Shown in pieces: positions 27,723-36,197 of a DNA stretch of 64,000 nt. The stretch lies in contig NZ_ML058617.1 in assembly GCF_003635165.1 (NCBI RefSeq), positions 1-64,000 on the forward strand, written 5' to 3'. The number at the start of each line of letters is the position of its first letter. The stretch's first letter is position 1. The notes below the pieces were generated by a model, which worked only from the letters and a program-made list of their open reading frames with translations, was not told the origin of the DNA and made no database searches. The DNA comes from Burkholderia sp. Nafp2/4-1b (GTDB taxonomy: Bacteria; Pseudomonadota; Gammaproteobacteria; Burkholderiales; Burkholderiaceae). Position numbers and translations under genes: made by a program.

Positions 27723-29477
27723 ATGACCTACACGCACCCCGATCACGCCCCGCACAGCTTCTGGACTCGCTATGTCTGGAGCCAGGACCACAAGGTCATC
27801 GCCGTGCAGTATTCGCTGACGGCCATCGCCATCGGCCTGGTCGGCCTCGTATTGTCGGACCTGATGCGGTTGCAGCTCGGCTTTCCCGGCAAGTTCAGTT
27901 TCATCGACGCCAACCATTACTACCAGTTCGTCACCATGCACGGGATGATCATGGTGATCTACCTGCTGACGGCGCTGTTTCTCGGCGGCTTCGGCAACTA
28001 CCTGATCCCGCTGATGCTGGGCGCGCGCGACATGGTGTTCCCGTTTCTCAACATGCTGAGCTTCTGGGTCTACCTGCTGGCCGTGCTGGTGCTGGTGGCG
28101 AGCTTCTTCGTGCCGGGCGGGCCGACTGGCGCCGGCTGGACGCTGTATCCGCCGCAGGCCATCCTGCCGGGCACGCCGGGCGTGGAATGGGGCATCGTGC
28201 TGATGCTGGTGTCGCTGGCGATCTTCATCGTCGCGGCCACGATGGGCGGCCTGAATTACGTCACCACCACGCTGCAGGCGCGCACGCGCGGCATGACGCT
28301 CATGCGCATGCCGCTCACGGTGTGGGGCATCTTCGTCGCGACCATCCTGGCGCTGCTGGCGTTTCCGGCGCTGTTCGTGTCGGCGGTGATGATGCTGCTC
28401 GACAGGACGCTCGGCACCAGCTTCTTCATGCCGGCCGTGGTGTCGATGGGGCAGACGCTCAAGCATGCCGGCGGCAGCCCGCTGCTGTTCCAGCACTTGT
28501 TCTGGTTCTTCGGGCATCCGGAGGTCTACATCGTCGCGCTGCCGGCCTTCGGCATCGTGTCGGATCTCATCAGCACGCATGCGCGCAAGAACATCTTCGG
28601 CTACAGGATGATGGTGTGGGCCATCGTCATCATCGGCGCACTGAGCTTCGTGGTCTGGGCGCACCACATGTTCATCTCCGGCATGAATCCGTACTTCGGC
28701 TTCTTCTTCGCCACCACCACGCTCGTCATCGCCGTCCCGACCGCCGTCAAGGTCTACAACTGGGTGCTGACGCTGTGGCGCGGCGACATCCACCTGACCG
28801 TGCCGATGCTGTTCGCGATCGGCTTCATCAGCACCTTCGTGCTGGGCGGGCTGACCGGCCTCTACCTCGGCAACGTGAGCGTGGACATTCCGCTGTCGAA
28901 TACGTACTTCGTGGTGGCGCACTTCCATATGGTGATGGCCGTGTCGCCGATCCTGGTGGTGTTCGGCGGCATCTACCACTGGTATCCGAAGGTAACGGGC
29001 CGCATGCTCGACGACAGGCTCGGGCGCGCGCACTTCTGGGCCACCTTCCTCGGCACCTATGCGATCTACTTCCCGATGCACTATCTCGGCCTCATGGGCA
29101 TGCCGCGGCGGTATTACGCGTATGAGGGCTACAGCTTCATTCCCCATTCGGCGCAAACGCTCAACGCGTTCATCACCGTCGTTGCGCTGATCGTCGCGGT
29201 CGCGCAGTTGCTGTTCCTCTACAACCTGGCGTGGAGCCTCGTGCGCGGCAAGCGTGCCGACGGCAACCCGTGGCGGGCCACCACGCTGGAATGGCAGACG
29301 CCGCAAACGCCGCCCGCGCACGGCAACTGGGGCGCCGAGCTGCCCGTCGTCTATCGCTGGGCATACGAATACAGCCCGCCGGGGCGCGAGGAAGACTTCG
29401 TCCCGCAAAACCAGCCGCCCGAGACAGTGCCTGAACCGGCCCGCCCGACGCTGCAACCCGGCGAGGTGCGCGAATGA
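27723..29477 (+). CDS. coxA: Cytochrome c oxidase subunit I
   Basis: A 584-residue catalytic subunit with 12 or more membrane helices. FFGHPEVYIVALPAFG carries the CuB His, the proton-channel Glu and the cross-linked Tyr, typical of the A1 class. GNYLIPLMLGARDMVFPFLN gives the D-channel residues. WAHHMFISG provides the two further CuB His, and FVVAHFHMVM the heme His pair. It reduces oxygen to water and pumps protons. It starts 13 bases after coxB and overlaps the next gene by 4 bases. Confidence 0.95.
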   Translation: MTYTHPDHAPHSFWTRYVWSQDHKVIAVQYSLTAIAIGLVGLVLSDLMRLQLGFPGKFSFIDANHYYQFVTMHGMIMVIYLLTALFLGGFGNYLIPLMLGARDMVFPFLNMLSFWVYLLAVLVLVASFFVPGGPTGAGWTLYPPQAILPGTPGVEWGIVLMLVSLAIFIVAATMGGLNYVTTTLQARTRGMTLMRMPLTVWGIFVATILALLAFPALFVSAVMMLLDRTLGTSFFMPAVVSMGQTLKHAGGSPLLFQHLFWFFGHPEVYIVALPAFGIVSDLISTHARKNIFGYRMMVWAIVIIGALSFVVWAHHMFISGMNPYFGFFFATTTLVIAVPTAVKVYNWVLTLWRGDIHLTVPMLFAIGFISTFVLGGLTGLYLGNVSVDIPLSNTYFVVAHFHMVMAVSPILVVFGGIYHWYPKVTGRMLDDRLGRAHFWATFLGTYAIYFPMHYLGLMGMPRRYYAYEGYSFIPHSAQTLNAFITVVALIVAVAQLLFLYNLAWSLVRGKRADGNPWRATTLEWQTPQTPPAHGNWGAELPVVYRWAYEYSPPGREEDFVPQNQPPETVPEPARPTLQPGEVRE

Positions 29478-30085
29478 CCACGCTGCCACGCCCCTTCGTT
29501 CCCGACCCGCGCCCGGTCGTGCCGAGTGCGAGCCGCACCGGCCTGTTCGTCTTCATGGCGGTGGCGACGGCGTTGTTTTCATTGCTGCTGCTCGCCTACG
29601 GCATGCGCATGCGCGAGCCCGACTGGCAGCCGATCCCGCATCCGGCGCTGTTGTGGTGGAACACCGGCGCGCTGGTGCTGGCGAGCATCGCCATGCAGCG
29701 TGCGCGGCAGATGACCCTGCACCGCGCGGCGTGGCTGGCGGCCGGCGGCGTGCTGGCGGCCGTGTTCGTGATCGGGCAACTGATCGCATGGCGCATGCTG
29801 GCGGCGGCCGGGCAGACCGTCGCCGTCAATCCTTCCAACAGCTTTCTCTACCTGCTCACCGGCCTGCACGGCATGCACGTGCTGGGCGGGCTCGCGGCGT
29901 GGGCGTCGACGATCGCGCATCTGCGGCGCGCTGACCCGTTCCGGGCCCAGCGGGCCATCACGCTGTGCGCGATGTACTGGCATTTCCTGCTGGCTGTCTG
30001 GCTCGTGCTGCTGGCGGCGATGTCGTGGCTCACCCCCGGGATCGTCGCCGCCATCTGCGGGCCGTTGTATGGAGCCGCGCCATGA
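29474..30085 (+). CDS. Oxidase subunit III-like protein (first copy)
   Basis: A 203-residue membrane protein with five hydrophobic segments and the subunit III signature near its end (LTGLHGMHVLGGLAAW and YWHFLLAVWLVLLAAMSW). It overlaps coxA (ATGA) and the following subunit III (ATGA). Two subunit III-like genes in a row suggest a split or duplicated subunit, as in some alternative caa3 oxidases. Its exact place in the complex is inferred from position. Confidence 0.85.
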   Translation: MTTLPRPFVPDPRPVVPSASRTGLFVFMAVATALFSLLLLAYGMRMREPDWQPIPHPALLWWNTGALVLASIAMQRARQMTLHRAAWLAAGGVLAAVFVIGQLIAWRMLAAAGQTVAVNPSNSFLYLLTGLHGMHVLGGLAAWASTIAHLRRADPFRAQRAITLCAMYWHFLLAVWLVLLAAMSWLTPGIVAAICGPLYGAAP

Positions 30086-30789
30086 CCTCGCCCACGCTCC
30101 CCCCCGAGTCCGCCGCGCCCGCAGCCACCGATGCCGGGCCCGACGGCTGGCACGGCATCGTCACCGACTGGTCGGCCGACCGCGCCGCCTTCAAGGTGCC
30201 GTGGGGCAAGGCGATGATGTGGATCTTCCTGCTGTCGGACACCTTCGTCTTCAGCAGCTTCCTGATCGGCTACATGACGGTGCGCATGTCGACCACCGTG
30301 CCGTGGCCCGATCCTTCCCGGGTGTTCGGGCTCACCGTGGGCGGCGTGGAAGTGCCGCTGCTGCTGATCGCGATCATGACGTTCACGCTGATCACCAGCA
30401 GCGGCACCATGGCGATGGCCGTCAATTTCGGCTACCGGCGTGACGCAAGGCGCGCCGCCGCCCTGTTGCTGGCGACCGCGCTGCTGGGCGCGACCTTCGT
30501 GTCGATGCAGGCCTTCGAATGGACCAAGCTGATCGCCCATGAAGGCATCCGCCCGTGGGGCAACCCGCTCGGCGCCGCGCAGTTTGGCGCGTGCTTCTTC
30601 ATGATTACCGGCTTCCACGGCTTTCACGTGACCTGCGGCGTGATCTACCTGCTGCTGATCGCGCGCAAGATCCTCCGGCCGGGGTTCGTCGAGCACGGCA
30701 ACTTCCAGATCGTCGAGATTGCCGGCTTGTACTGGCACTTCGTCGACCTGGTGTGGGTGTTCATCTTTGCGCTGTTCTATTTGTGGTGA
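30082..30789 (+). CDS. Oxidase subunit III (second copy)
   Basis: A 235-residue membrane protein of the subunit III family. Five or more helices are visible, with MQAFEWTKLIAHEG, FMITGFHGFHVTCGVIYL and GLYWHFVDLVWVFIFALFYL, the usual C-terminal signature. The ATG at 30082 overlaps the preceding stop; the open frame runs 39 codons further upstream but only as shadow. Subunit III stabilises proton uptake by subunit I in this enzyme class. Confidence 0.9.
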   Translation: MTSPTLPPESAAPAATDAGPDGWHGIVTDWSADRAAFKVPWGKAMMWIFLLSDTFVFSSFLIGYMTVRMSTTVPWPDPSRVFGLTVGGVEVPLLLIAIMTFTLITSSGTMAMAVNFGYRRDARRAAALLLATALLGATFVSMQAFEWTKLIAHEGIRPWGNPLGAAQFGACFFMITGFHGFHVTCGVIYLLLIARKILRPGFVEHGNFQIVEIAGLYWHFVDLVWVFIFALFYLW

Positions 30790-30797
30790 GGCAGATC

Positions 30798-31139
30798 ATG
30801 GACCACACCGACTCCGCCCCTCGACCCGACGCCGCGCACGGCCAGCAGCATCCGATCGGTCTCTATCTGAAGATCTGGGGCCTGCTGTTCGTGTTGAGCA
30901 CGATGTCGTACCTGGTCGATTACTTCCATGTGCACGGCCTGCTGCGCTGGACGCTGATCGTCGTGTTCATGATCGCCAAGGCCGGGCTGATCGTGTCGAT
31001 TTTCATGCACATGATGTGGGAGCGGCTGGCGCTGGTGTACGCGATCCTGATACCGCCTCTGTGCCTGCTGGTGCTCATGGTGCTGATGGCCGCCGAAGCG
31101 CATCACACTTTCGGCATGCGCACGCTCTTCTTCCACTGA
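30798..31139 (+). CDS. Oxidase subunit IV-like small membrane protein
   Basis: A 113-residue protein with three hydrophobic segments (IWGLLFVLSTMSYLVDYF, TLIVVFMIAKAGLIVSIFM, YAILIPPLCLLVLMVLMAAE). It is of the prokaryotic subunit IV (CyoD/CoxD-like) kind. The start at 30798 lies 8 bases after the subunit III stop; the longer open frame is shadow. It is the last oxidase gene. Assembly factors Cox11, Surf1 and heme A synthesis genes are absent from the window. Confidence 0.85.
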   Translation: MDHTDSAPRPDAAHGQQHPIGLYLKIWGLLFVLSTMSYLVDYFHVHGLLRWTLIVVFMIAKAGLIVSIFMHMMWERLALVYAILIPPLCLLVLMVLMAAEAHHTFGMRTLFFH

Positions 31140-31239
31140 TCCCCTGTGCCGCCCGCTTCATCCGGCGACGCATGCGTCGCATCACGACGGGCCGGATGAC
31201 GTCGGGCAATCCATTCACGCAAACATGAAGGAGAACGCC

Positions 31240-31554
31240 ATGAAGTTTTCACGCCGACGTTTCATTACGGCCACCACCGCTCTGGTATCCGCGCTGTCCT
31301 TGGGACGCCGCGCGGCGTCGGCAGAGACCGGGGTCGTGCAGGAATCCGATGCAAACGCCCAGGCCCTCGGTTACAAGACGGATGCAAGCCGGGTCGACCA
31401 TGCGAAGTTCCCGCAATTTCAGGCGGGCCAGGCCTGTGCGAACTGCCAGTTCTTCCAGGGCAAGCCCGGCGCCGCAATGGCACCGTGCGCCATTTTCAGC
31501 GGCAAGCAGGTCAATGCAAAAGGCTGGTGCAGCGCCTACGCGAAAAAGGCGTAG
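31240..31554 (+). CDS. High-potential iron-sulfur protein
   Basis: A 104-residue HiPIP. A Tat signal (SRRRFITATTALVSALSLG) precedes a mature domain with four cluster Cys in QACANCQFFQG, MAPCAIF and GWCSAYAKKA, matching the family spacing. The ATG at 31240 is used since AAGGAG lies six bases upstream; an in-frame ATG at 31225 overlaps that site. Its position 100 bases after the oxidase operon suggests a periplasmic electron donor to this caa3 enzyme (inference). Confidence 0.92.
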   Translation: MKFSRRRFITATTALVSALSLGRRAASAETGVVQESDANAQALGYKTDASRVDHAKFPQFQAGQACANCQFFQGKPGAAMAPCAIFSGKQVNAKGWCSAYAKKA

Positions 31555-31620
31555 CGGGGACGGCGTGACGGCGACTCCTTCAGCCGCCGAAACGATACGT
31601 TCCGCCGTCCCGCCCCGTCA

Positions 31621-33198
31621 TTACTCCGCCTTCCCGTCCCGCAGCCGCGGAATCGCGAGCGGATTGCCTTCCTGCAGCCCTTCGGGCAGCAGATCGTCCG
31701 GGAAGTCCTGATAGCACACCGGCCGCAGGAAACGCTCGATCGCGGTCGCACCGACCGACGTGACGGCCGGGTTCGACGTCGCGGGGAACGGGCCGCCGTG
31801 CACCATCGCATCGCACACCTCGACGCCGGTCGGGTAACCGTTGACCAGCAGGCGCCCGGCCTTGCGTTCCAGGATCGGCAGCAGCCGGCGCGCGAGCGGC
31901 TTGTCGTCGGCGTCGATTTGCAGCGTGGCCGTCAACTGGCCCTCGAGCGCGTCGAGCACGCGTGCGACTTCGTCGAGATCGCGGCAGCGCACGATCAGCG
32001 ACGCCGGTCCGAACACCTCATGGCTGAACGCCGGCTCGGACAGGAACGCCTGCGCCGCGACTTCGTACAGCGCGCCGCCCGCCTGGCAGTCGGTCTGCGC
32101 CGCTTCGCCCGCGCCGATTTCGCGCACGCCCGGCAGTTCGGCCAGCGTGCGGCGGCCATTGCGGTACGCATCGGCGATGCCGCGCGTCAGCATCACGCCG
32201 GCCGGTTTCTTCGCGAGCGCCTGCGCGGCGACGGATTCGAAGCGGTCGAGATCGGGACCGTCGACGGCCAGCACGAGGCCCGGGTTCGTGCAGAACTGGC
32301 CGGTGCCGAGCGTCAGCGAATCGACGAAGCCAGTCGCGATCGCGTCGCCGCGCGCGGCCAGCGCGGCCGGGAACAGCACGACCGGGTTGATGCTGCTCAT
32401 TTCCGCATAGACGGGAATCGGCTGCGGACGCGCGTTCGCGAGCTGCACGAGCGCCATGCCGCCCTGCCGCGACCCGGTGAAGCCGACGGCCTGGATCGCC
32501 GGATGGCTGACGAGCGCCGCGCCGATCACGCGGCCGGGGCCGATCAGCAGCGAGAACACGCCGGCCGGCATCCCGCATTTCGCCACCGCCGCGCGGATCG
32601 CGCGACCGACCAGCTCGGACGTGCCGAGGTGCGCTTCATGCGCCTTCACGATCACCGGGCAGCCGGCCGCCAGCGCCGACGCGGTGTCGCCGCCGGCCAC
32701 CGAGAACGCGAGCGGGAAGTTGCTCGCGCCGAACACGACGACAGGCCCGAGCCCGATTTTCTGCAGCCGCAGGTCCGAGCGCGGCAGCGGCGTGCGCCCG
32801 GGCTGCGCGGGATCGATCGACGCGGCGAGGAAGCGCCCGTCGCGCACGACGCGCGCGAACAGCCGCAGCTGGCCGACCGTGCGGCCGCGCTCGCCCTGCA
32901 GCCGCGCGACGGGCAGGCCCGTTTCGGCGTGCGCGCGTTCGATCAGCGCGTCGCCGAGCGCGACGATTTCATCGGCGATCGTTTCGAGAAACGTGGCGCG
33001 GGCCGCGAGCGGCTGTGCGCGGTATGCGTCGAATGCGTCGCGCGCCAGCTCGCACGCGCGCTCGACGTCGGCTTGCGTCCCGACGCCGAAGGCCGGCGCA
33101 TCGATCGGCGCGCCTTTCGTCGGGTCGAACGCGCGCAAGGTACCGGCCGAGCCGGCCACCGCGTCGGCGCCGATCAGCATCTGTCCAGTCAGTTGCAT
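31621..33198 (-). CDS. 2,5-Dioxovalerate (ketoglutarate semialdehyde) dehydrogenase
   Basis: A 525-residue aldehyde dehydrogenase that would oxidise 2-oxoglutarate semialdehyde to 2-oxoglutarate, the final step after KdgD. The catalytic Cys is in LTLGTGQFCTNPGL and the Glu in VYAEMSSINPVVLF, both typical of this subfamily. The N-terminus MQLTGQMLIGADAV also fits. The start at 33198 has GGAG eight bases upstream. It is convergent with the HiPIP gene and is separated from garD/kdgD by the oxidase block. Confidence 0.88.
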   Translation of the reverse strand: MQLTGQMLIGADAVAGSAGTLRAFDPTKGAPIDAPAFGVGTQADVERACELARDAFDAYRAQPLAARATFLETIADEIVALGDALIERAHAETGLPVARLQGERGRTVGQLRLFARVVRDGRFLAASIDPAQPGRTPLPRSDLRLQKIGLGPVVVFGASNFPLAFSVAGGDTASALAAGCPVIVKAHEAHLGTSELVGRAIRAAVAKCGMPAGVFSLLIGPGRVIGAALVSHPAIQAVGFTGSRQGGMALVQLANARPQPIPVYAEMSSINPVVLFPAALAARGDAIATGFVDSLTLGTGQFCTNPGLVLAVDGPDLDRFESVAAQALAKKPAGVMLTRGIADAYRNGRRTLAELPGVREIGAGEAAQTDCQAGGALYEVAAQAFLSEPAFSHEVFGPASLIVRCRDLDEVARVLDALEGQLTATLQIDADDKPLARRLLPILERKAGRLLVNGYPTGVEVCDAMVHGGPFPATSNPAVTSVGATAIERFLRPVCYQDFPDDLLPEGLQEGNPLAIPRLRDGKAE

Positions 33199-33473
33199 GG
33201 GGTGTGCTCCGTGGTTCGGGAATGGTTTGCTCATTGTAGCCGAACACATACGATGTCTGCCGACGACATTGCGATTTTCGCCGGCTAACCACCCAGCATG
33301 GCCGGCGGCCTCAAGGCCTTATCTGATCGGCCTATTCAAGACATTTGTACGTTTCCACGTCATCCTTCAAAGGGAAAACCCGAGGTTTCTGCGACACATC
33401 ATTAGCCATGAACTTTTGGTCATGTTATACGACGACGTACATTAAAGTGTCCAATCAGACCACTCCTCGCGAT
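33199..33473. other. Control region upstream of the semialdehyde dehydrogenase
   Basis: AT-richer DNA with CATACGATGTC at about 33246 and GTCATGTTATACGAC at 33419-33433, which weakly resemble the garD/kdgD operator core. The second has two extra bases, so this is only a hint of shared regulation. No gene is present. Confidence 0.35.
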
Positions 33474-33665
33474 CTTCCGATCGAACTCGCCGGCAGCGCC
33501 CGCCGCACCGCCGTGCGCAAGATCCCGATCGTCGGCGGGATGCTGCTGTCGATGGTCATCATCGGCTGCAACTACGTCGACAGCGAAGTGCTGGTGATCG
33601 CGCTGATGGCCGTGTCGTTCTTCGGCAAGGGGATCGGCTCGCTCGGCTGCGTCATCGCGACGCGT
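33474..33665 (+). pseudogene. Remnant of a gudP-type glucarate/galactarate MFS carrier
   Basis: The plus-strand frame encodes a piece clearly related to the C-terminal third of GudP-like transporters (RKIPIVGGMLLSMVIIGCNY, then MAVSFFGKGIGSLG). Nothing before or after it resembles the rest of the protein, so about 300 N-terminal residues and the last helices are missing. A hairpin at 33697-33722 follows, perhaps the terminator of the original gene. Its position beside the semialdehyde dehydrogenase gene suggests it was the pathway transporter. Confidence 0.8.
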
Positions 33666-33696
33666 AAGCTTCGGCGGAAAGGGAAGGCAGAAGACG

Positions 33697-33725
33697 ACGG
33701 CGGCCGCGCAAACGGCCGCCGTTTC
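33697..33725 (+). terminator. Hairpin after the gudP remnant
   Basis: A perfect 10-bp stem (acggcggccg at 33697-33706 with cggccgccgt at 33713-33722, loop cgcaaa) is followed by TTTC only. Bases 33726-33941 show no gene. Confidence 0.6.
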
Positions 33726-33941
33726 GCATCAGGCCGCGGAATGCGCGACGTGCAGCATGTCGTGCACGCCGCACGCGTCAGCGCGCGGATTGCCATCACG
33801 ATCGGCAGCCGGGCTCGGCCGGTACACGAACGCCATCGAACGGCAACAGCGGGATCAGGTCGAGCGGCGCCTCGCGTCGACCCGGAATGCTTACCTCACA
33901 GGTAATGCCCGGCGCGCACAGGATTGCCTATCATCACCGTC

Positions 33942-34790
33942 ATGAACTCGACCGCCGCCCTCCAGTCGTTCCCCCCGTCCGCCGGCCGCGCATCCGGCAT
34001 CGGCCCGCTGCTGCGCACCTGGCGTCAACGCCGGCGCCTGAGCCAGATGGCGCTCGCGCTGGAGGCCGAGGTGTCCGCGCGGCACCTGAGCTTCGTCGAA
34101 TCGGGTCGTGCGCAGCCGAGCCGCGACATGGTGCTGCATCTCGCCGAGCGCCTCGACGTGCCGCTGCGCGAACGCAATGCGCTGCTCGTCGCGGCCGGCT
34201 ATGCACCGGTCTTCCGCGAGCGGCCGTTCTCCGATCCGAAGCTCGACGCGGCGCGCGCTGCGGTCGAAGCCGTGCTGCGCGGCCACGAGCCCTATCCGGC
34301 GCTCGCGGTCGATCGCCACTGGACGCTGCTCGCCGCAAACCGGATGCTCGGCGCGCTGGTCGCGCAGGCCGATCCGGCGCTGCTGCAGGCGCCCGTCAAT
34401 GTACTACGCCTGAGCCTGCATCCCGGCGGCCTCGCGTCGCAGATCGTCAACTGGCACGAATGGCGTGCGCATATCCTGCACCGGCTGCAGCGGCAGATCG
34501 ATGCGAGCGGCGACCGCACGCTGCATACGCTGCGCGACGAACTCGCCGCCTATCCGGCGCCTGCCGGCCAGCCGGACAGCCCTGAAGCGTGCACCGACTA
34601 TGCGGACATCGCCGTGCCGCTGCGACTGCGCACCGCAGCCGGCGAGCTGACGTTCTTCAGTACGACGACGGTGTTCGGCACGCCGGTCGACGTCACGCTG
34701 TCGGAACTCGCGATCGAGGCGTTTTTCCCGGCGAATCCGGAGACGGCGGACGCGATGCGGGCGGTGGCGGATGGGTTGCCGGCGCGGTGA
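33942..34790 (+). CDS. XRE-family regulator with MmyB-like ligand domain
   Basis: A 282-residue regulator. Residues about 22-82 form a helix-turn-helix of the Cro/XRE type (LLRTWRQRRRLSQMALALEA, then SARHLSFVESGRAQPSRDMV). The remaining 190 residues match the MmyB-like ligand-binding domain (YPALAVDRHWTLLAANRMLG, FFSTTTVFGTPVDVTLSELA). The start is the ATG at 33942; an earlier ATG at 33924 is possible. The target and ligand are unknown. Confidence 0.85.
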   Translation: MNSTAALQSFPPSAGRASGIGPLLRTWRQRRRLSQMALALEAEVSARHLSFVESGRAQPSRDMVLHLAERLDVPLRERNALLVAAGYAPVFRERPFSDPKLDAARAAVEAVLRGHEPYPALAVDRHWTLLAANRMLGALVAQADPALLQAPVNVLRLSLHPGGLASQIVNWHEWRAHILHRLQRQIDASGDRTLHTLRDELAAYPAPAGQPDSPEACTDYADIAVPLRLRTAAGELTFFSTTTVFGTPVDVTLSELAIEAFFPANPETADAMRAVADGLPAR

Positions 34791-34985
34791 GCGCACTCGA
34801 CGACGCTCGAACGCCAGCGTCACGCCAAGCGCCGGCAGGACCACGCCGCTCACCTGAGGCATGCGGGTGAGGATCCGCGGATGGCTCCGGCATTCCGCTG
34901 AAGCGCATCAAGCACATGGTGCGGCTGCCGATGCAGGGATGCGGAACCGCAATAGCCGCCGCGCAGCGACGCCGCGCGCGCCCGG

Positions 34986-36197
34986 TCACGTATACAGCGA
35001 CGCCTGCGGCAATTCCCCCGTCAACGCAAACCGGCCGACATCGCGCAGCCGGTAGTCGAGCGGATCGTGCAGCGTATGCGTACGTGCATTGCGCCAGAAG
35101 CGGTCGAGGCCGAGCGACGCGGCCGTCGCGCGGGCGCCGCACGCATCGAACAGCGCCTCGCCGTTCTCGAGCGCCGCGCGCTGCGCGACGATCTTCGCGT
35201 CCGATACGGCGAGCGCGACCTCGGCCCGTTGGTCGGCGGTCAGCGCGTCGCGCCGCGACCACGCCTGCTGCAACGCGACAGCCGCACGATCGGCCAGCGC
35301 GGCTGCCGCGACCGCCTGCACGCGCATGTCGCCGAAGCGCTGCAGCGTGTAGGGATCGTCGCTCGCCTCGGCGACGCCCGCGTTGATCCACGGCCGGCCG
35401 TGTGTCAGCACGTAGTCGCGCGCGTCGGCCAGCGCACCTTCCGCGAGCCCGACGAACAGGTTCGTCAGCACGAGTTGCGACACCAGCGTGCGCAGCGTCG
35501 CGCGCGGCGTCGGCGGCGTTTCGGATCGATGCAGCACTTCGTCGGGCGCGAGCGTCACGCCGTCGAAACGCACGCTGCCGCTGTCGGTCTGGCGCTGGCC
35601 GATCGGATCCCAGTCCGCGTTGACCGTGATCCCGTCACGATCGGTCGGCACCACGCCGAACACCGCGCGGCCCGTTGCCGGATCGTGCGCGGACACGGTC
35701 ATCCGCTGCGACCCGCGCGTGCCCGAACAGAAACCCTTCACGCCGTCGAGCCGATAGCCGCCGTCCGGCGTCGCGGTTGCTACCAGCCGCGTATCGAGCG
35801 GGTTGACCGCATTGCCCCACCACCAGCGATGCTCGACCGTGCCGCGCAGATAGCGTTCGCGCTGGGCCGCGCTGCCCCACACGTCGACGCTCACCACCTG
35901 CAGGACCTGGAATCCGACCAGATGCGCGAGCGCGCTGTCGACGCGTGCGATCCGCCGGATCGCGTCGTAGATCGCCGGCCACCCGGCTTCCTGCCCGCCG
36001 AATTCCCGCGGCACCGCGAGCGTCAGCAGGCCCGCGTCGGCGAGCCACTGCTTCTCGTCGGCCGCGTGACCGCCGGCGCGATCGCGGGCGGCCGCGGTCG
36101 CACGCAACGCAGCGATCACACGGGCCAGCGCATCGTCGGCGAATGCAGGTGCGTCCGTATCCGGCGCAAACGTCGCCGGCTCGCGTGGATCGTTCAT
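34986..36197 (-). CDS. DszC/SfnC-like flavin monooxygenase (acyl-CoA dehydrogenase fold)
   Basis: A 403-residue protein of the acyl-CoA dehydrogenase fold in the DszC/SfnC group, flavin-dependent enzymes tied to sulfur-source use. WWWGNAVNPLDTRLVATATP and GVKGFCSGTRGSQRMTVSA line the flavin site, and the C-terminal HDPLDYRLRDVG motif is typical of the group. The Glu base of true acyl-CoA dehydrogenases is not evident. It overlaps the upstream ferritin-like gene by 4 bases, and is last in a six-gene minus-strand operon with a LLM monooxygenase and a MetNIQ-type importer. Confidence 0.85.
   Translation of the reverse strand: MNDPREPATFAPDTDAPAFADDALARVIAALRATAAARDRAGGHAADEKQWLADAGLLTLAVPREFGGQEAGWPAIYDAIRRIARVDSALAHLVGFQVLQVVSVDVWGSAAQRERYLRGTVEHRWWWGNAVNPLDTRLVATATPDGGYRLDGVKGFCSGTRGSQRMTVSAHDPATGRAVFGVVPTDRDGITVNADWDPIGQRQTDSGSVRFDGVTLAPDEVLHRSETPPTPRATLRTLVSQLVLTNLFVGLAEGALADARDYVLTHGRPWINAGVAEASDDPYTLQRFGDMRVQAVAAAALADRAAVALQQAWSRRDALTADQRAEVALAVSDAKIVAQRAALENGEALFDACGARATAASLGLDRFWRNARTHTLHDPLDYRLRDVGRFALTGELPQASLYT

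Noticed and set aside
33419..33433. GTCATGTTATACGAC as a third garD/kdgD-type operator
   Set aside because: It needs a two-base insertion to align with the other sites, too weak to call without comparison to relatives.
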